A stretch of 23,444 bases of DNA, taken from positions 1 to 23,444 of the IMG/VR virus record IMGVR_UViG_3300027797_000146. One strand, written 5' to 3'. Origin of the DNA: a virus. A program made the translations under genes and the position numbers. Positions 14,672 through 20,335 of the stretch are shown piece after piece. The notes below the pieces were generated by a model, which worked only from the letters and a program-made list of their open reading frames with translations, had not been told where the DNA came from and did no database searches. The first letter of the stretch is position 1. Each line of letters begins with the position of its first letter.

Positions 14672-15235
14672 TTATAGCACAACCGAAACAAATAGATGAA
14701 CGGATGTTTCTGCACTAAGTGGACCCCAAGATCCATCATACTCCGATGCTTCAATATCTATTACTAAGTCAGTTCCAGATACGGCTACAGAAGATACTGA
14801 AGATGCAACTGGGGTTGAATTTATAATTGAATATTGAATACTAAAATTATCTGACTCTAGTCCAGTAACTGATGTGATATCTGTTATAGGAATAACTATA
14901 GATCCACTTCCAGCGCTTGCGTCACATCCCGCTACAAAATTAACTGTATGTATTTTTGAATATATTGCTGGATTAATATTTAAAACTTCTATCCATGTAT
15001 CTCCGCCAGGTTCTGAAACATATTGATATAAATATCCATAGTCTGCTCCAGGAGATGAGTTAACATATATATCATTTAATATTGGGTCTAAGGTTTCATC
15101 TAAATTTGGATTTCCTAATCCAACAAAAAATTTACTACCACGAGTTCCAGTTGGTCCAATATCAACAAGAAGTTCAATTGTCTCTGGTCCAGATAAAACA
15201 GTTAAGTCATCTGTGGATAATACTACGTCTGTCAT
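14672..15235 (-). CDS. Tail fibre-like protein with short Gly-X-Y segment
   Basis: This encodes 187 residues. The N-terminal part (PETIELLVDIGPTGTRGSKF) includes a two-triplet collagen-like turn, then GLGNPN and a beta domain with LNDIYVN and DYGYLYQY. The C-terminal half is beta-rich. The ATG overlaps the stop of the 15597-15235 gene as TAATG. Neighbours suggest a tail or fibre component; there is no enzymatic motif. Confidence 0.62.
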   Translation of the reverse strand: MTDVVLSTDDLTVLSGPETIELLVDIGPTGTRGSKFFVGLGNPNLDETLDPILNDIYVNSSPGADYGYLYQYVSEPGGDTWIEVLNINPAIYSKIHTVNFVAGCDASAGSGSIVIPITDITSVTGLESDNFSIQYSIINSTPVASSVSSVAVSGTDLVIDIEASEYDGSWGPLSAETSVHLFVSVVL

Positions 15236-15597
15236 TAAACGGCACCCGTAATATCATCAGTTACAGTAATTGATCCAGTAAGTAGTGTAAAGACAACATC
15301 TGGGGTTGGAGTTGTATTTGTAATTTGAACGTCATAAACATATGTTGTTCCAGCAGAAAGTTCTCTTCCTTGTTCAGGAGTAATTGTGCATGTAACAATA
15401 TCATTTGCTGTATCTATTGTTGCTGTTCCTGCAACCTGTGTGCCAGTGCTACCACGTCTATTTGCTATTGTAAATACTGCATTACCAGAATAGGCATCTA
15501 GTGCAAAGGTCGTTCCATTTGCATTTTTTGGACGGATGATAAATTGATACGTGTCACCACGGTAGTAACTAAAATTATATGTGCCTGGAAATGCCAT
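15235..15597 (-). CDS. LtfC-like beta-sandwich tail protein
   Basis: This encodes 120 residues with a strong AGGAGG 4 nt before the ATG. YNFSYYRGDTYQFIIRPKN, a later ITPEQ followed by AGTTYVYDVQIT, and LLTGSITV at the end give the classic order of the LtfC/p132/Gp6 sandwich: RGDT opening, 'T.EQ...L..G.Y.YDV', closing strand G.i.V. It is shorter and more canonical than the related proteins at 16855-16439 and 2554-2099. Confidence 0.7.
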   Translation of the reverse strand: MAFPGTYNFSYYRGDTYQFIIRPKNANGTTFALDAYSGNAVFTIANRRGSTGTQVAGTATIDTANDIVTCTITPEQGRELSAGTTYVYDVQITNTTPTPDVVFTLLTGSITVTDDITGAV

Positions 15598-15613
15598 TAT
15601 TCCTCCTAAGTTT

Positions 15614-15642
15614 ATTATACCATTAACAAACCGATATGTAAA
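15614..15642 (-). promoter_or_regulatory. Internal promoter for the 15597-13188 genes
   Basis: On the minus strand TTTACA (15637-15642), a 17-bp spacer and TGG-TATAAT (15614-15619), overlapping the end of the collagen-like gene. It gives a leader of about 10-15 nt with AGGAGG. Confidence 0.65.
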
Positions 15643-16360
15643 TACCTTTTAACCATAAGGTGCTTTCTGAATCTGTTCTTGCCTGTGGCCTTGCTCCGTA
15701 TCCTTTAATTCTTTGGTCATCAATATATACCGTTTGAGAAACTGACATATCGTAAGAATACTGGTATTTAAGGTTTGCCACATATGAGGTTGGAGAATTG
15801 TGATATTTTTCATTAAAAGTTCTAAACCATAACTCTGTATAGTTTGAATCAGTTGTTATTGTAAAGTCATATCTTAAATCAACCTTTGCCCCAAGTTTTA
15901 ATGCTTTAAAATTAAACATGCTGGTATCTGACAGCCAAAGTGATTTATGGTTTTTCATCATATAGGATTCATTTGATAGTTCAAGGTTTGGAATAAAATT
16001 AATAGAGACCCAACCATCGTCTCCTCTTTGTGGTCCTAAAATAGAAAGTCTATCGGATCCATTTTTATAATATGCCCATCCTGGATATTGTGCTGAAGGA
16101 GAATCATAGCCTTCTGCGCCCTTTCCTGGCTCACCACGCTCTCCTTGGGGGCCAGGCTTACCTTGGTCACCTTTTGGTCCTACTGGACCCGCAGGGCCGA
16201 TATCACCTTTTGGTCCTTGATCTCCACGTTCACCTTGAATTCCAGGAACTGCAACATATTGGATATCTAGTTCTTGTGGTGTTGATGATTTTACAGCATC
16301 TAAATAGTTTTTTTTCTTTAAAGGTTGAGGTGGATCCATGCTAGTTGCCATGGGAACCAT
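15623..16360 (-). CDS. Collagen-like fibre protein
   Basis: This encodes 245 residues. After a lysine-rich head (PPQPLKKKNYLDAV), residues about 40-83 hold uninterrupted Gly-X-Y triplets (GIQGERGDQGPKGDIGPAG and on to GKGAEG), which form a trimeric collagen-like rod. The C-terminal 150 residues are a beta-rich, aromatic domain (WAYYKNGSDRLSIL, YTELWFRTFNEKYH, KYQYSYDMS) likely to be the tip or trimerisation unit. The start context is poor; ATGs at codons 4 and 7 are alternatives. It follows a 26-codon gene by one base. Confidence 0.75.
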   Translation of the reverse strand: MVPMATSMDPPQPLKKKNYLDAVKSSTPQELDIQYVAVPGIQGERGDQGPKGDIGPAGPVGPKGDQGKPGPQGERGEPGKGAEGYDSPSAQYPGWAYYKNGSDRLSILGPQRGDDGWVSINFIPNLELSNESYMMKNHKSLWLSDTSMFNFKALKLGAKVDLRYDFTITTDSNYTELWFRTFNEKYHNSPTSYVANLKYQYSYDMSVSQTVYIDDQRIKGYGARPQARTDSESTLWLKGIYISVC

Positions 16361-16361
16361 T

Positions 16362-16442
16362 TTACTTTACTTTATAGGTCTTTGTTCCAACTTTGACTGT
16401 AGTTGGAAGATTAATTGGTTGTGAAGTTACTTTAACTATCAT
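16362..16442 (-). CDS. 26-residue peptide gene between two tail genes
   Basis: ATG 16442 overlaps the stop of the 16855-16439 gene as ATGA and the stop TAA is one base from the next ATG, so the frame fills the gap exactly. The peptide begins MIVKVTSQPINLP and ends VGTKTYKVK, basic with alternating polar/hydrophobic residues like two beta strands. It could be a real small virion peptide or a coupling element that carries ribosomes to the collagen-like gene, which has no good ribosome binding site. Confidence 0.5.
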   Translation of the reverse strand: MIVKVTSQPINLPTTVKVGTKTYKVK

Positions 16443-16855
16443 AGTGTTCCACTTACGTCTCCAAGAACACAAATTGTTCCAACAACTGGAGTCCATTTTG
16501 TAACTTCGTCTCCACCGCCACCTGATACTCCATCTCCAGGAATTGTGGCTTGAAGGTCAAACTTTAATTCTGCAACAACTGGCTTATATTTTGTTATTCC
16601 CCAGTTTTTTGTAGTGTTTGGTTTTGCAATAATGTAAACAACACCATCCTCATAAGACTCTACGGTTAATGTGTCCAGAGTATCGGATGCTGGATCATAT
16701 GAGGTTGCTAGAAAAGTCCAACCAGTGGTGTCATATTTTGTTACTTCATCATCTTCAAGAAATTCTACCTTAAGCGTTGCTGTATCTCCACGGACCACAG
16801 TCCATTGGATATTGGCTGGTGATGCACCAAGTTTTTCAATTAAAGGAGAGCACAT
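16439..16855 (-). CDS. LtfC-like beta-sandwich tail protein
   Basis: This encodes 138 residues. NIQWTVVRGDTATLKVEF and DTTGWTF align well with the 2554-2099 protein (INWTVV.GD and DTTSVGDTAGW). The C-terminus has a GDGVSGGGGDE linker and KWTPVVGTICVLGDVSG, again like the VCQGEMIMIGEV end of that paralogue. It is the first gene of the minus-strand structural unit. A TATAAT box 8 nt from the ATG and no Shine-Dalgarno sequence indicate a leaderless or nearly leaderless start. Confidence 0.65.
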   Translation of the reverse strand: MCSPLIEKLGASPANIQWTVVRGDTATLKVEFLEDDEVTKYDTTGWTFLATSYDPASDTLDTLTVESYEDGVVYIIAKPNTTKNWGITKYKPVVAELKFDLQATIPGDGVSGGGGDEVTKWTPVVGTICVLGDVSGTL

Positions 16856-16863
16856 AATATTAG

Positions 16864-16869
16864 ATTATA
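16864..16869 (-). promoter_or_regulatory. Extended -10 (TGGTATAAT) heading the structural unit
   Basis: On the minus strand ATGG-TATAAT is followed by CTAATATT and then ATG 16855. No good -35 is visible. Confidence 0.55.
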
Positions 16870-17139
16870 CCATAATTAAGAACTGGACACCCTAAGCGCA
16901 GTGGGGTGGGGGTTAGAACTCAGGGTGCCAGCCCTAACATTATAACATTAATTTATACCAGTAAACATAGAAGTATAACAAATTGTTATAATATGGACAT
17001 ATATTAAATTGTTATCAAAGAGTTATAATTAGCCAGGGTATTAATGGTTAAAACAAAGAACTTTTGGTGTATACTAAATATATATAAGAAAAGAATATAC
17101 TGTAGTTAAGGTTTTTAAAAGATAGTTTATATATAGTAG
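16870..17139. other. Non-coding AT-rich control stretch
   Basis: No convincing gene; the longest plus-strand frame here is 21 codons (ATG 17045). It holds an imperfect inverted repeat (GGACACCCT near 16886 with AGGGTGCC near 16923) around a G-rich core, a perfect dyad at 16974-16990, and several TATAAT-like boxes (about 16987-16993 and 17033-17038) that could fire toward the plus strand. Confidence 0.5.
16974..16990. promoter_or_regulatory. Operator-like perfect dyad
   Basis: TATAACAA-A-TTGTTATA is a perfect 8-bp palindrome around a central A. A further TTGTTAT half-site occurs about 25 bp away (near 17008). The right arm overlaps a TATAAT box, a typical repressor position. Confidence 0.45.
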
Positions 17140-17424
17140 TTATTTAGAACGAGAAACAAAGTCTAATAACACTTCGTACATATGATCAAGTTTATCACTA
17201 GTTGCCTTACGCAAAACCTTTGCTTCTTCTTGCTCACATTTAATTGATTTAATTTCATCACGCATACTGGTTCCGCCGTTTGTTTTAGTTTCGGCACGGA
17301 TATCTTGTACGGCTTCGGCAATAGGTTTGATTTGAATCTTTATGTACCAGCGAATCGCACCAACTATAATTGCGCCAATAGAAAGCAAAGCGAGAATAAA
17401 TTGTGCCCAGTCAGTTGCTGTCAT
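17140..17424 (-). CDS. Small membrane protein with coiled-coil tail (holin or anchor candidate)
   Basis: From ATG 17424 this encodes 94 residues. The ATG at 17442 overlaps the -10 box and is rejected. One membrane helix (FILALLSIGAIIVGAIRWYI, about 9-28) is preceded by a short polar N-terminus and followed by a charged, helical tail (about 30-94) rich in K, E, D and R. Single-helix proteins of this shape are found among phage holins and membrane anchors, but no specific family is recognised. It is not next to the lysin gene, which weakens the holin reading. Confidence 0.6.
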   Translation of the reverse strand: MTATDWAQFILALLSIGAIIVGAIRWYIKIQIKPIAEAVQDIRAETKTNGGTSMRDEIKSIKCEQEEAKVLRKATSDKLDHMYEVLLDFVSRSK

Positions 17425-17433
17425 AATAACACT

Positions 17434-17439
17434 ATTATA
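17434..17439 (-). promoter_or_regulatory. -10 box 9 nt from ATG 17424
   Basis: On the minus strand TATAAT, then AGTGTTATT, then ATG; the leader would be 2-3 nt. Confidence 0.45.
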
Positions 17440-17547
17440 CATTATATTTATTTAAATTTCGGCGGGATACGAGTTAAGCCGAAAAATAGAGTATACAAAC
17501 CTCCCCCTGACAACATAAGGCATTACATGCCTAACAATGTCAAACAC

Positions 17548-17576
17548 TGGACATATGCTCCCATATCTGCTATAAT
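17548..17576 (+). promoter_or_regulatory. Near-consensus leaderless promoter
   Basis: TGGACA (17548-17553), a 17-bp spacer and TATAAT (17571-17576), then 6 nt and ATG 17583. A perfect AGGCAT-TAC-ATGCCT hairpin (17518-17532) and a TTCGGC/GCCGAA inverted repeat lie upstream. Confidence 0.75.
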
Positions 17577-17582
17577 CGTATA

Positions 17583-17774
17583 ATGGAAATTACAACAACT
17601 AAAGAAGAACTAGTACAAAACCTTACTAAGTATTTTACTACCGACTTATCAAATAATCTTGATAAGGCTGGTTTGGATCAAGATGAAAAAGACGCAAATA
17701 TGGTTTTATCTAGAAAGAAGATCAATGCTGATGCAGAAAACATTGCTGCAGTGGTTTTTAAATCATTTGAGTAA
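17583..17774 (+). CDS. Hypothetical small acidic/helical protein
   Basis: This encodes 63 residues, starting at the predicted first base of the transcript. The protein is almost all helix-forming (MEITTTKEELVQNLTKYF, then KDANMVLSRKKINADAENIA), without cysteines or membrane segment. It lies 2 nt before the zinc-ribbon gene, with which it forms a two-gene unit. Family not recognised. Confidence 0.6.
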   Translation: MEITTTKEELVQNLTKYFTTDLSNNLDKAGLDQDEKDANMVLSRKKINADAENIAAVVFKSFE

Positions 17775-17776
17775 AT

Positions 17777-17974
17777 ATGTCAGATGATGTTAAGCCTTGG
17801 GACTTATTTAATGGTTCCCCCAGGTCGCCAGAAGAAGTTGCAGCACATAGATTAGAAATATGTAAAGGCTGTGATTTCTTTAGACCTATGACCCAAACAT
17901 GCAAGAAGTGTGGTTGCTTTATGGCTGCTAAGTCTATGCTTGCTAATGCTAAATGCCCAGTGGGTAAGTGGTAG
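17777..17974 (+). CDS. Small zinc-ribbon protein (DUF6171-like), copy 2
   Basis: This encodes 65 residues. CKGCDFFRPMTQTCKKCGC and the ending NAKCPVGKW give the same six-cysteine array as the 12735-12505 protein, including the invariant CKKCGC and KCP.GKW. The N-terminal part (KPWDLFNGSPRSPEEVAAHR) differs. The two are therefore paralogues that have joined different operons. Translation is probably coupled to the preceding gene since no ribosome binding site is visible. Confidence 0.7.
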   Translation: MSDDVKPWDLFNGSPRSPEEVAAHRLEICKGCDFFRPMTQTCKKCGCFMAAKSMLANAKCPVGKW

Positions 17975-18027
17975 GTTTTATATACCCTTGAATTTTATAT
18001 ATAACAAAAAGTTATAATATAAAACCT
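17973..18027. terminator. Large inverted repeat between convergent genes
   Basis: AGGTTTTATAT (17973-17983) pairs perfectly with ATATAAAACCT (18017-18027). An inner TATAAC-AAAAA-GTTATA stem can extend it. It lies between the zinc-ribbon stop and the stop of the minus-strand gene at 18039, so a bidirectional terminator is likely, though it lacks a GC-rich stem. Confidence 0.5.
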
Positions 18028-18038
18028 CTATTTGTTAA

Positions 18039-18209
18039 CTACTGATCAAAATCAATAATATCTTGTACAAAATTTATATCATGGTCTGATGAGGTTTGAC
18101 AAGAACATCCATTGCAACAGGTTTCTGAAAAAACCTTTATAGCCAGAGAAGATGATTCGCTCTCAAATAGTGGATATGTATTGTTGTCTACGTTATCTAG
18201 TATAGCCAT
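18039..18209 (-). CDS. 56-residue peptide with CCNGCSC cluster
   Basis: ATG 18209 lies exactly 6 nt after TGA-TAGAAT, the same leaderless layout as other operon heads in this genome. The peptide is acidic (LDNVDNNTY at the start, NFVQDIIDFDQ at the end) with a compact CCNGCSC metal- or crosslink-type cluster at 31-37. No family recognised. Confidence 0.55.
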   Translation of the reverse strand: MAILDNVDNNTYPLFESESSSLAIKVFSETCCNGCSCQTSSDHDINFVQDIIDFDQ

Positions 18210-18215
18210 AGGAAT

Positions 18216-18221
18216 ATTCTA
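18216..18221 (-). promoter_or_regulatory. Extended -10 (TGATAGAAT) of a leaderless promoter
   Basis: On the minus strand TGA-TAGAAT, then ATTCCT, then ATG 18209. Confidence 0.5.
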
Positions 18222-18336
18222 TCATATACCGTGCAAAATCTGAAAAATTTTATAAATAGGGTTTGGCCAAAATCTGAATATTTTGTATAGATGCATGATA
18301 CATACTTTTGTGTAAAATAAATCAATAAATTAGTGA

Positions 18337-18357
18337 GCACACTAGTAGGGTGTGTGC
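18337..18357 (-). terminator. Possible hairpin downstream of the small minus-strand genes
   Basis: GCACAC (18337-18342) and GTGTGC (18352-18357) can pair. There is no clean U run, only a T-rich stretch further on. Weak support. Confidence 0.3.
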
Positions 18358-18368
18358 AAAGATCTTGA

Positions 18369-18402
18369 CACTAGTGCCGTCAATAATTCTAACACTAGTG
18401 CC
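18369..18402. repeat. Two direct copies of ACACTAGTGCC with palindromic cores
   Basis: ACACTAGTGCC occurs at 18368-18378 and 18392-18402; each contains the palindrome CACTAGTG. A related CACTAGTA lies at 18340-18347. Flanking ATTCTAACA is also repeated (18385-18393 and 18411-18419). This could be a regulatory or recombination site. Confidence 0.5.
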
Positions 18403-18413
18403 ACCAAACTATT

Positions 18414-18512
18414 CTAACATTTGCAAGGGTCTATGCGGGTCTCATTTTCATCAAAAATAATGATACCCGTATCACCGCATGACTCGCATGTGTGTGCATA
18501 CATTGCGCTCAT
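18414..18512 (-). CDS. 32-residue zinc-finger-like peptide
   Basis: ATG 18512 overlaps the previous stop as TAATG. The peptide MSAMYAHTCESCGDTG followed by an acidic middle and an ending DPCKC has CxxC and CxC pairs 18 residues apart, suitable for one metal ion. It is the last gene of a three-gene coupled unit. Confidence 0.55.
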   Translation of the reverse strand: MSAMYAHTCESCGDTGIIIFDENETRIDPCKC

Positions 18513-18658
18513 TAGTTTTCCTCTTTCTCTAATAAGTATTGGTTATTTAGTGGGCGAGAGTTATTGGCAAACATAGCCTCTATCTTAGCCTTATCCTTTT
18601 CACGCTGGATAGCGTAGCGAGCCTGTTGCTCTGCTCTTATTCTTTCTAGTGTGCTCAT
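18512..18658 (-). CDS. 48-residue charged helical protein
   Basis: It overlaps its neighbours as ATGA (upstream) and TAATG (downstream). The sequence MSTLERIRAEQQARYAIQRE and KDKAKIEAMFANN is a long charged helix, likely coiled-coil or nucleic-acid-associated. No family recognised. Confidence 0.6.
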   Translation of the reverse strand: MSTLERIRAEQQARYAIQREKDKAKIEAMFANNSRPLNNQYLLEKEEN

Positions 18659-18750
18659 TTGTTAGCACCTTTCTTTAGTAGGGTTAGGGCTTGCGCTAGG
18701 CTTTCCTTGCGCTGGGCTTCTACATAAGCCTTGTATTCATCTAGTGTCAT
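18655..18750 (-). CDS. 31-residue helical peptide
   Basis: First gene of the unit, with AGAAAGG 8 nt before the ATG. MTLDEYKAYVEAQRKESLAQ is an amphipathic charged helix. It is preceded by a TGTCAG-type promoter (18786-18807), which supports it as a real gene. Confidence 0.55.
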   Translation of the reverse strand: MTLDEYKAYVEAQRKESLAQALTLLKKGANK

Positions 18751-18785
18751 TTATCTGACCTTTCTTTGTTAATCTTTATACTGGA

Positions 18786-18807
18786 AGTCTATCAGAGGGG
18801 ACTGACA
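18786..18807 (-). promoter_or_regulatory. TGTCAG-type promoter, minus-strand copy
   Basis: On the minus strand TGTCAG (18802-18807), TCCCCTCTGA (10 nt ending in the extended -10 TGA), then TAGACT (18786-18791). Same architecture as four plus-strand copies. Confidence 0.6.
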
Positions 18808-18822
18808 AATTAGCCTGTTTCT

Positions 18823-18833
18823 CGGGCGTGTCG
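18823..18833. promoter_or_regulatory. CGGGCGTGTCG motif
   Basis: GC-rich 11-mer that recurs in each intergenic module (also 21392-21402, 22971-22981 with one change, and inverted at 19054-19063 and 20382-20391 lacking one G). Confidence 0.6.
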
Positions 18834-18845
18834 GGAAAGTATTTT

Positions 18846-18861
18846 TGTGATGTGTGTCACG
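18846..18861. promoter_or_regulatory. CRP/GlxR-like site, one mismatch
   Basis: TGTGA-TGTGTG-TCACG; overlaps the stop codon of the 18973-18857 gene and lies upstream of the minus-strand TGTCAG promoter. Confidence 0.5.
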
Positions 18862-18973
18862 CTCCAAGCGTGAAGCATAGGATAACGGCTATCGCTACGC
18901 CTATGAAGGCTCCGATTATTCCGTAAGCGACATTCTCATCTAGGAAATCTTGTAATGCTGTAAATGGGTTCAT
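18857..18973 (-). CDS. 38-residue single-span membrane peptide
   Basis: ATG 18973 has GAAAGG 9 nt upstream. MNPFTALQDFLDENVAYG is followed by a 20-residue hydrophobic stretch (IIGAFIGVAIAVILCFTLGA) to the C-terminus, with small Gly/Ala residues spaced like a helix-packing motif. It has its own TTGACT promoter. It may insert into the host membrane early in infection; the function is unknown. Confidence 0.6.
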   Translation of the reverse strand: MNPFTALQDFLDENVAYGIIGAFIGVAIAVILCFTLGA

Positions 18974-19022
18974 GTTAGTGACCTTTCGTTTAGTAGTTAT
19001 ACTTTAACTATCTAATACTGCA

Positions 19023-19051
19023 AGTATAACATAGAAATGTCAAAAAGTCAA
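19023..19051 (-). promoter_or_regulatory. TTGACT...TATACT promoter, minus-strand copy
   Basis: On the minus strand TTGACT (19046-19051), a 17-bp spacer TTTTGACATTTCTATGT and TATACT (19023-19028). It is almost base for base the same as the plus-strand promoter at 20401-20429. Confidence 0.7.
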
Positions 19052-19082
19052 GACGACACGCCGTATAGATAGGCTATTTCTA

Positions 19083-19098
19083 TGTGATGTCCGTCACA
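19083..19098. promoter_or_regulatory. CRP/GlxR-like palindrome, perfect
   Basis: TGTGA-TGTCCG-TCACA, the consensus of CRP-family regulators, between divergent promoters. Confidence 0.6.
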
Positions 19099-19114
19099 GG
19101 GAGATCGAAAAAAG

Positions 19115-19123
19115 TTATCCACA
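19115..19123 (+). promoter_or_regulatory. DnaA box
   Basis: Perfect TTATCCACA in the context AAAGTTATCCACAGG. Confidence 0.6.
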
Positions 19124-19142
19124 GGGTGATGTGTATAACCTA

Positions 19143-19174
19143 TGTGACATGAAACACATGTGACTAATCTCACA
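19143..19174. promoter_or_regulatory. Tandem CRP/GlxR-like sites
   Basis: TGTGA-CATGAA-ACACA (19143-19158, one mismatch) is directly followed by the perfect TGTGA-CTAATC-TCACA (19159-19174). The latter is centred about 57 bp before the -10 box of the promoter at 19208-19229. Confidence 0.6.
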
Positions 19175-19207
19175 ATGTCCACAATGTCCGTTTTATACCC
19201 CTCAAAA

Positions 19208-19229
19208 TGTCAGACCCCCCTGCTACAAT
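19208..19229 (+). promoter_or_regulatory. TGTCAG-type promoter
   Basis: TGTCAG, ACCCCCCTGC (ending in the extended -10 TGC), TACAAT. Heads the 19286-20285 gene cluster with a leader of about 50 nt. Confidence 0.65.
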
Positions 19230-19285
19230 TACAGTATAAAGAAAAACAAGCGGTAAAGAAATCCGCTAAAAGAAAGGTGGTCACT

Positions 19286-19459
19286 ATGACTACATTAACA
19301 AAATGCGTTGAGCATAATCCTCAATACTCTGCTATCTCTGAGGTAGGAGATGAGCAATTTACTTTCTGTCAAGATTGTGAAAATAACATCTCGCGTTACT
19401 ACTATGATAGTGACCCTGAACAATTCCCTACATGGACAGATTGGTATTTAACTAAATGA
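19286..19459 (+). CDS. 57-residue cysteine-containing protein
   Basis: The start at 19286 is chosen because AAAGGTGG precedes it; the open frame back to 19160 crosses the promoter. MTTLTKCVEHNPQYSA, then FTFCQDCENN and an acidic aromatic tail. C...H plus CxxC could bind a metal. First gene of a tightly coupled cluster of tiny genes. Confidence 0.6.
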   Translation: MTTLTKCVEHNPQYSAISEVGDEQFTFCQDCENNISRYYYDSDPEQFPTWTDWYLTK

Positions 19460-19623
19460 TAAAAGAATACATAGATGAAAACGAATTCTATTTCATAAAA
19501 GATGAAATGAAATTCTGTTGTGATGAAAGCCAATTTATCCATGTGTGTAAAGCGCATGGCGAGCAACAAGGTTGCTACTATTGCGAATTTGACTATTCTA
19601 AAGAATGTGAGTGTGAAAACTAA
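19456..19623 (+). CDS. 55-residue cysteine-rich protein
   Basis: It overlaps the previous gene as ATGA and the next as TAATG. It has KFCCDES, HVCKAHGEQQGCYYCEFD and KECECEN: eight Cys and several His/Glu, so metal binding is likely. No family recognised. Confidence 0.6.
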   Translation: MIKEYIDENEFYFIKDEMKFCCDESQFIHVCKAHGEQQGCYYCEFDYSKECECEN

Positions 19624-19787
19624 TGAGTACCTATGTACCAATTAAATCAGTATGCGGTGCGGTTAGCACTAGCATAGACATCTATGACCTTGACCTTAAC
19701 CCTCATGGGGTTATCTGTTGTGATAATTGTAAATCTATCGTGCTATGCCGTAAGGCATGGGACTTTCTCTATAAGGGGGCTAAGTAA
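19623..19787 (+). CDS. 54-residue protein with CCDNC motif
   Basis: It overlaps both neighbours by one base (TAATG). MSTYVPIKSVCGAVSTSID, then GVICCDNCKSIVLCRKAWDF; cysteines at a CC..C...C spacing suggest a small zinc site. Unknown function. Confidence 0.6.
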   Translation: MSTYVPIKSVCGAVSTSIDIYDLDLNPHGVICCDNCKSIVLCRKAWDFLYKGAK

Positions 19788-19981
19788 TGAGTCTTACACT
19801 AATAAATAAAATCACTGTTGGAAAACTGTTTATCTCTAACGATCAAAACTTTCTTGTTAAAGAAATGCTTGAGGTTAATGATGAAACTGAATCAGTAATC
19901 GCAACACTTACTAATTCACAAGGTGAAGAGGTATTCTTTACAGGTGGATTCTCTCAATGGTTTGAGGGGTTGATTCAGTAA
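19787..19981 (+). CDS. Hypothetical 64-residue beta-rich protein
   Basis: It begins MSLTLINKITVGKLFISNDQ and ends GGFSQWFEGLIQ; alternating hydrophobic strands suggest a small SH3-like barrel. TAATG overlap upstream. No family recognised. Confidence 0.6.
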   Translation: MSLTLINKITVGKLFISNDQNFLVKEMLEVNDETESVIATLTNSQGEEVFFTGGFSQWFEGLIQ

Positions 19982-20128
19982 ATGGATAAACAAGATAAAA
20001 GACAATTAGCCTATGACTTAGCAAAAGAAAAATACGGAGATAACGCCCTCTCTGCCCTATGGGGTAGTGCTGGCGTACTACTTACCGAACAAGATTTAGA
20101 TACTATAATTAGAGTAATGGAGAAATAA
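19982..20128 (+). CDS. Hypothetical 48-residue helical protein
   Basis: The ATG directly follows the previous stop. MDKQDKRQLAYDLAKEKYGD, then LTEQDLDTIIRVMEK at the C-terminus: two charged helices around a glycine-rich turn. Confidence 0.55.
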   Translation: MDKQDKRQLAYDLAKEKYGDNALSALWGSAGVLLTEQDLDTIIRVMEK

Positions 20129-20218
20129 ATGAAAACACTACAAGAAAAATTAGACGCGGTTGCGTTAGAGTTAGAGCCAGTACTTTGGGAATTGCTAAAT
20201 GAAATTGAGGATAAATAA
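20129..20218 (+). CDS. 29-residue acidic helical peptide
   Basis: The ATG follows the previous TAA directly. MKTLQEKLDAVALELEPVLW then ELLNEIEDK: one amphipathic acidic helix. The tight coupling supports translation. Confidence 0.45.
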   Translation: MKTLQEKLDAVALELEPVLWELLNEIEDK

Positions 20219-20219
20219 A

Positions 20220-20285
20220 TTGTTAGTTATTCTAATTGCCATGACTTGTTTTGCTCTTGTAGTTTGGTTACATAACGGAGCATAA
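20220..20285 (+). CDS. Possible 21-residue membrane peptide (TTG start)
   Basis: TTG 20220 lies 9 nt after GAGG. The peptide MLVILIAMTCFALVVWLHNG is almost wholly hydrophobic, like very small phage membrane peptides. It fills the gap up to the terminator. Low confidence because it is so short and lacks an ATG. Confidence 0.3.
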   Translation: MLVILIAMTCFALVVWLHNGA

Positions 20286-20296
20286 TAAATAAAAAG

Positions 20297-20326
20297 TTTT
20301 TCAGGATTGATCCCCTGAAAAATTTT
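20297..20326 (+). terminator. Intrinsic terminator of the 19286-20285 cluster
   Basis: TTTTTCAGG (20297-20305) pairs perfectly with CCTGAAAAA (20314-20322), followed by TTTT. Confidence 0.75.
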
Positions 20327-20335
20327 CGATAAAAG

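Noticed and set aside
17045-17110. 21-codon plus-strand frame starting ATGGTTAAAAC
   Set aside because: No ribosome binding site, no promoter layout and no coupling to a neighbour.
19160-19285. N-terminal extension of the 19286 gene
   Set aside because: It would run across a CRP-like site, a promoter and the ribosome binding site.
16870-19285. tRNA or other structured RNA genes
   Set aside because: I found no cloverleaf arms or T-loop sequence (GGTTCGA-type) in these non-coding stretches.
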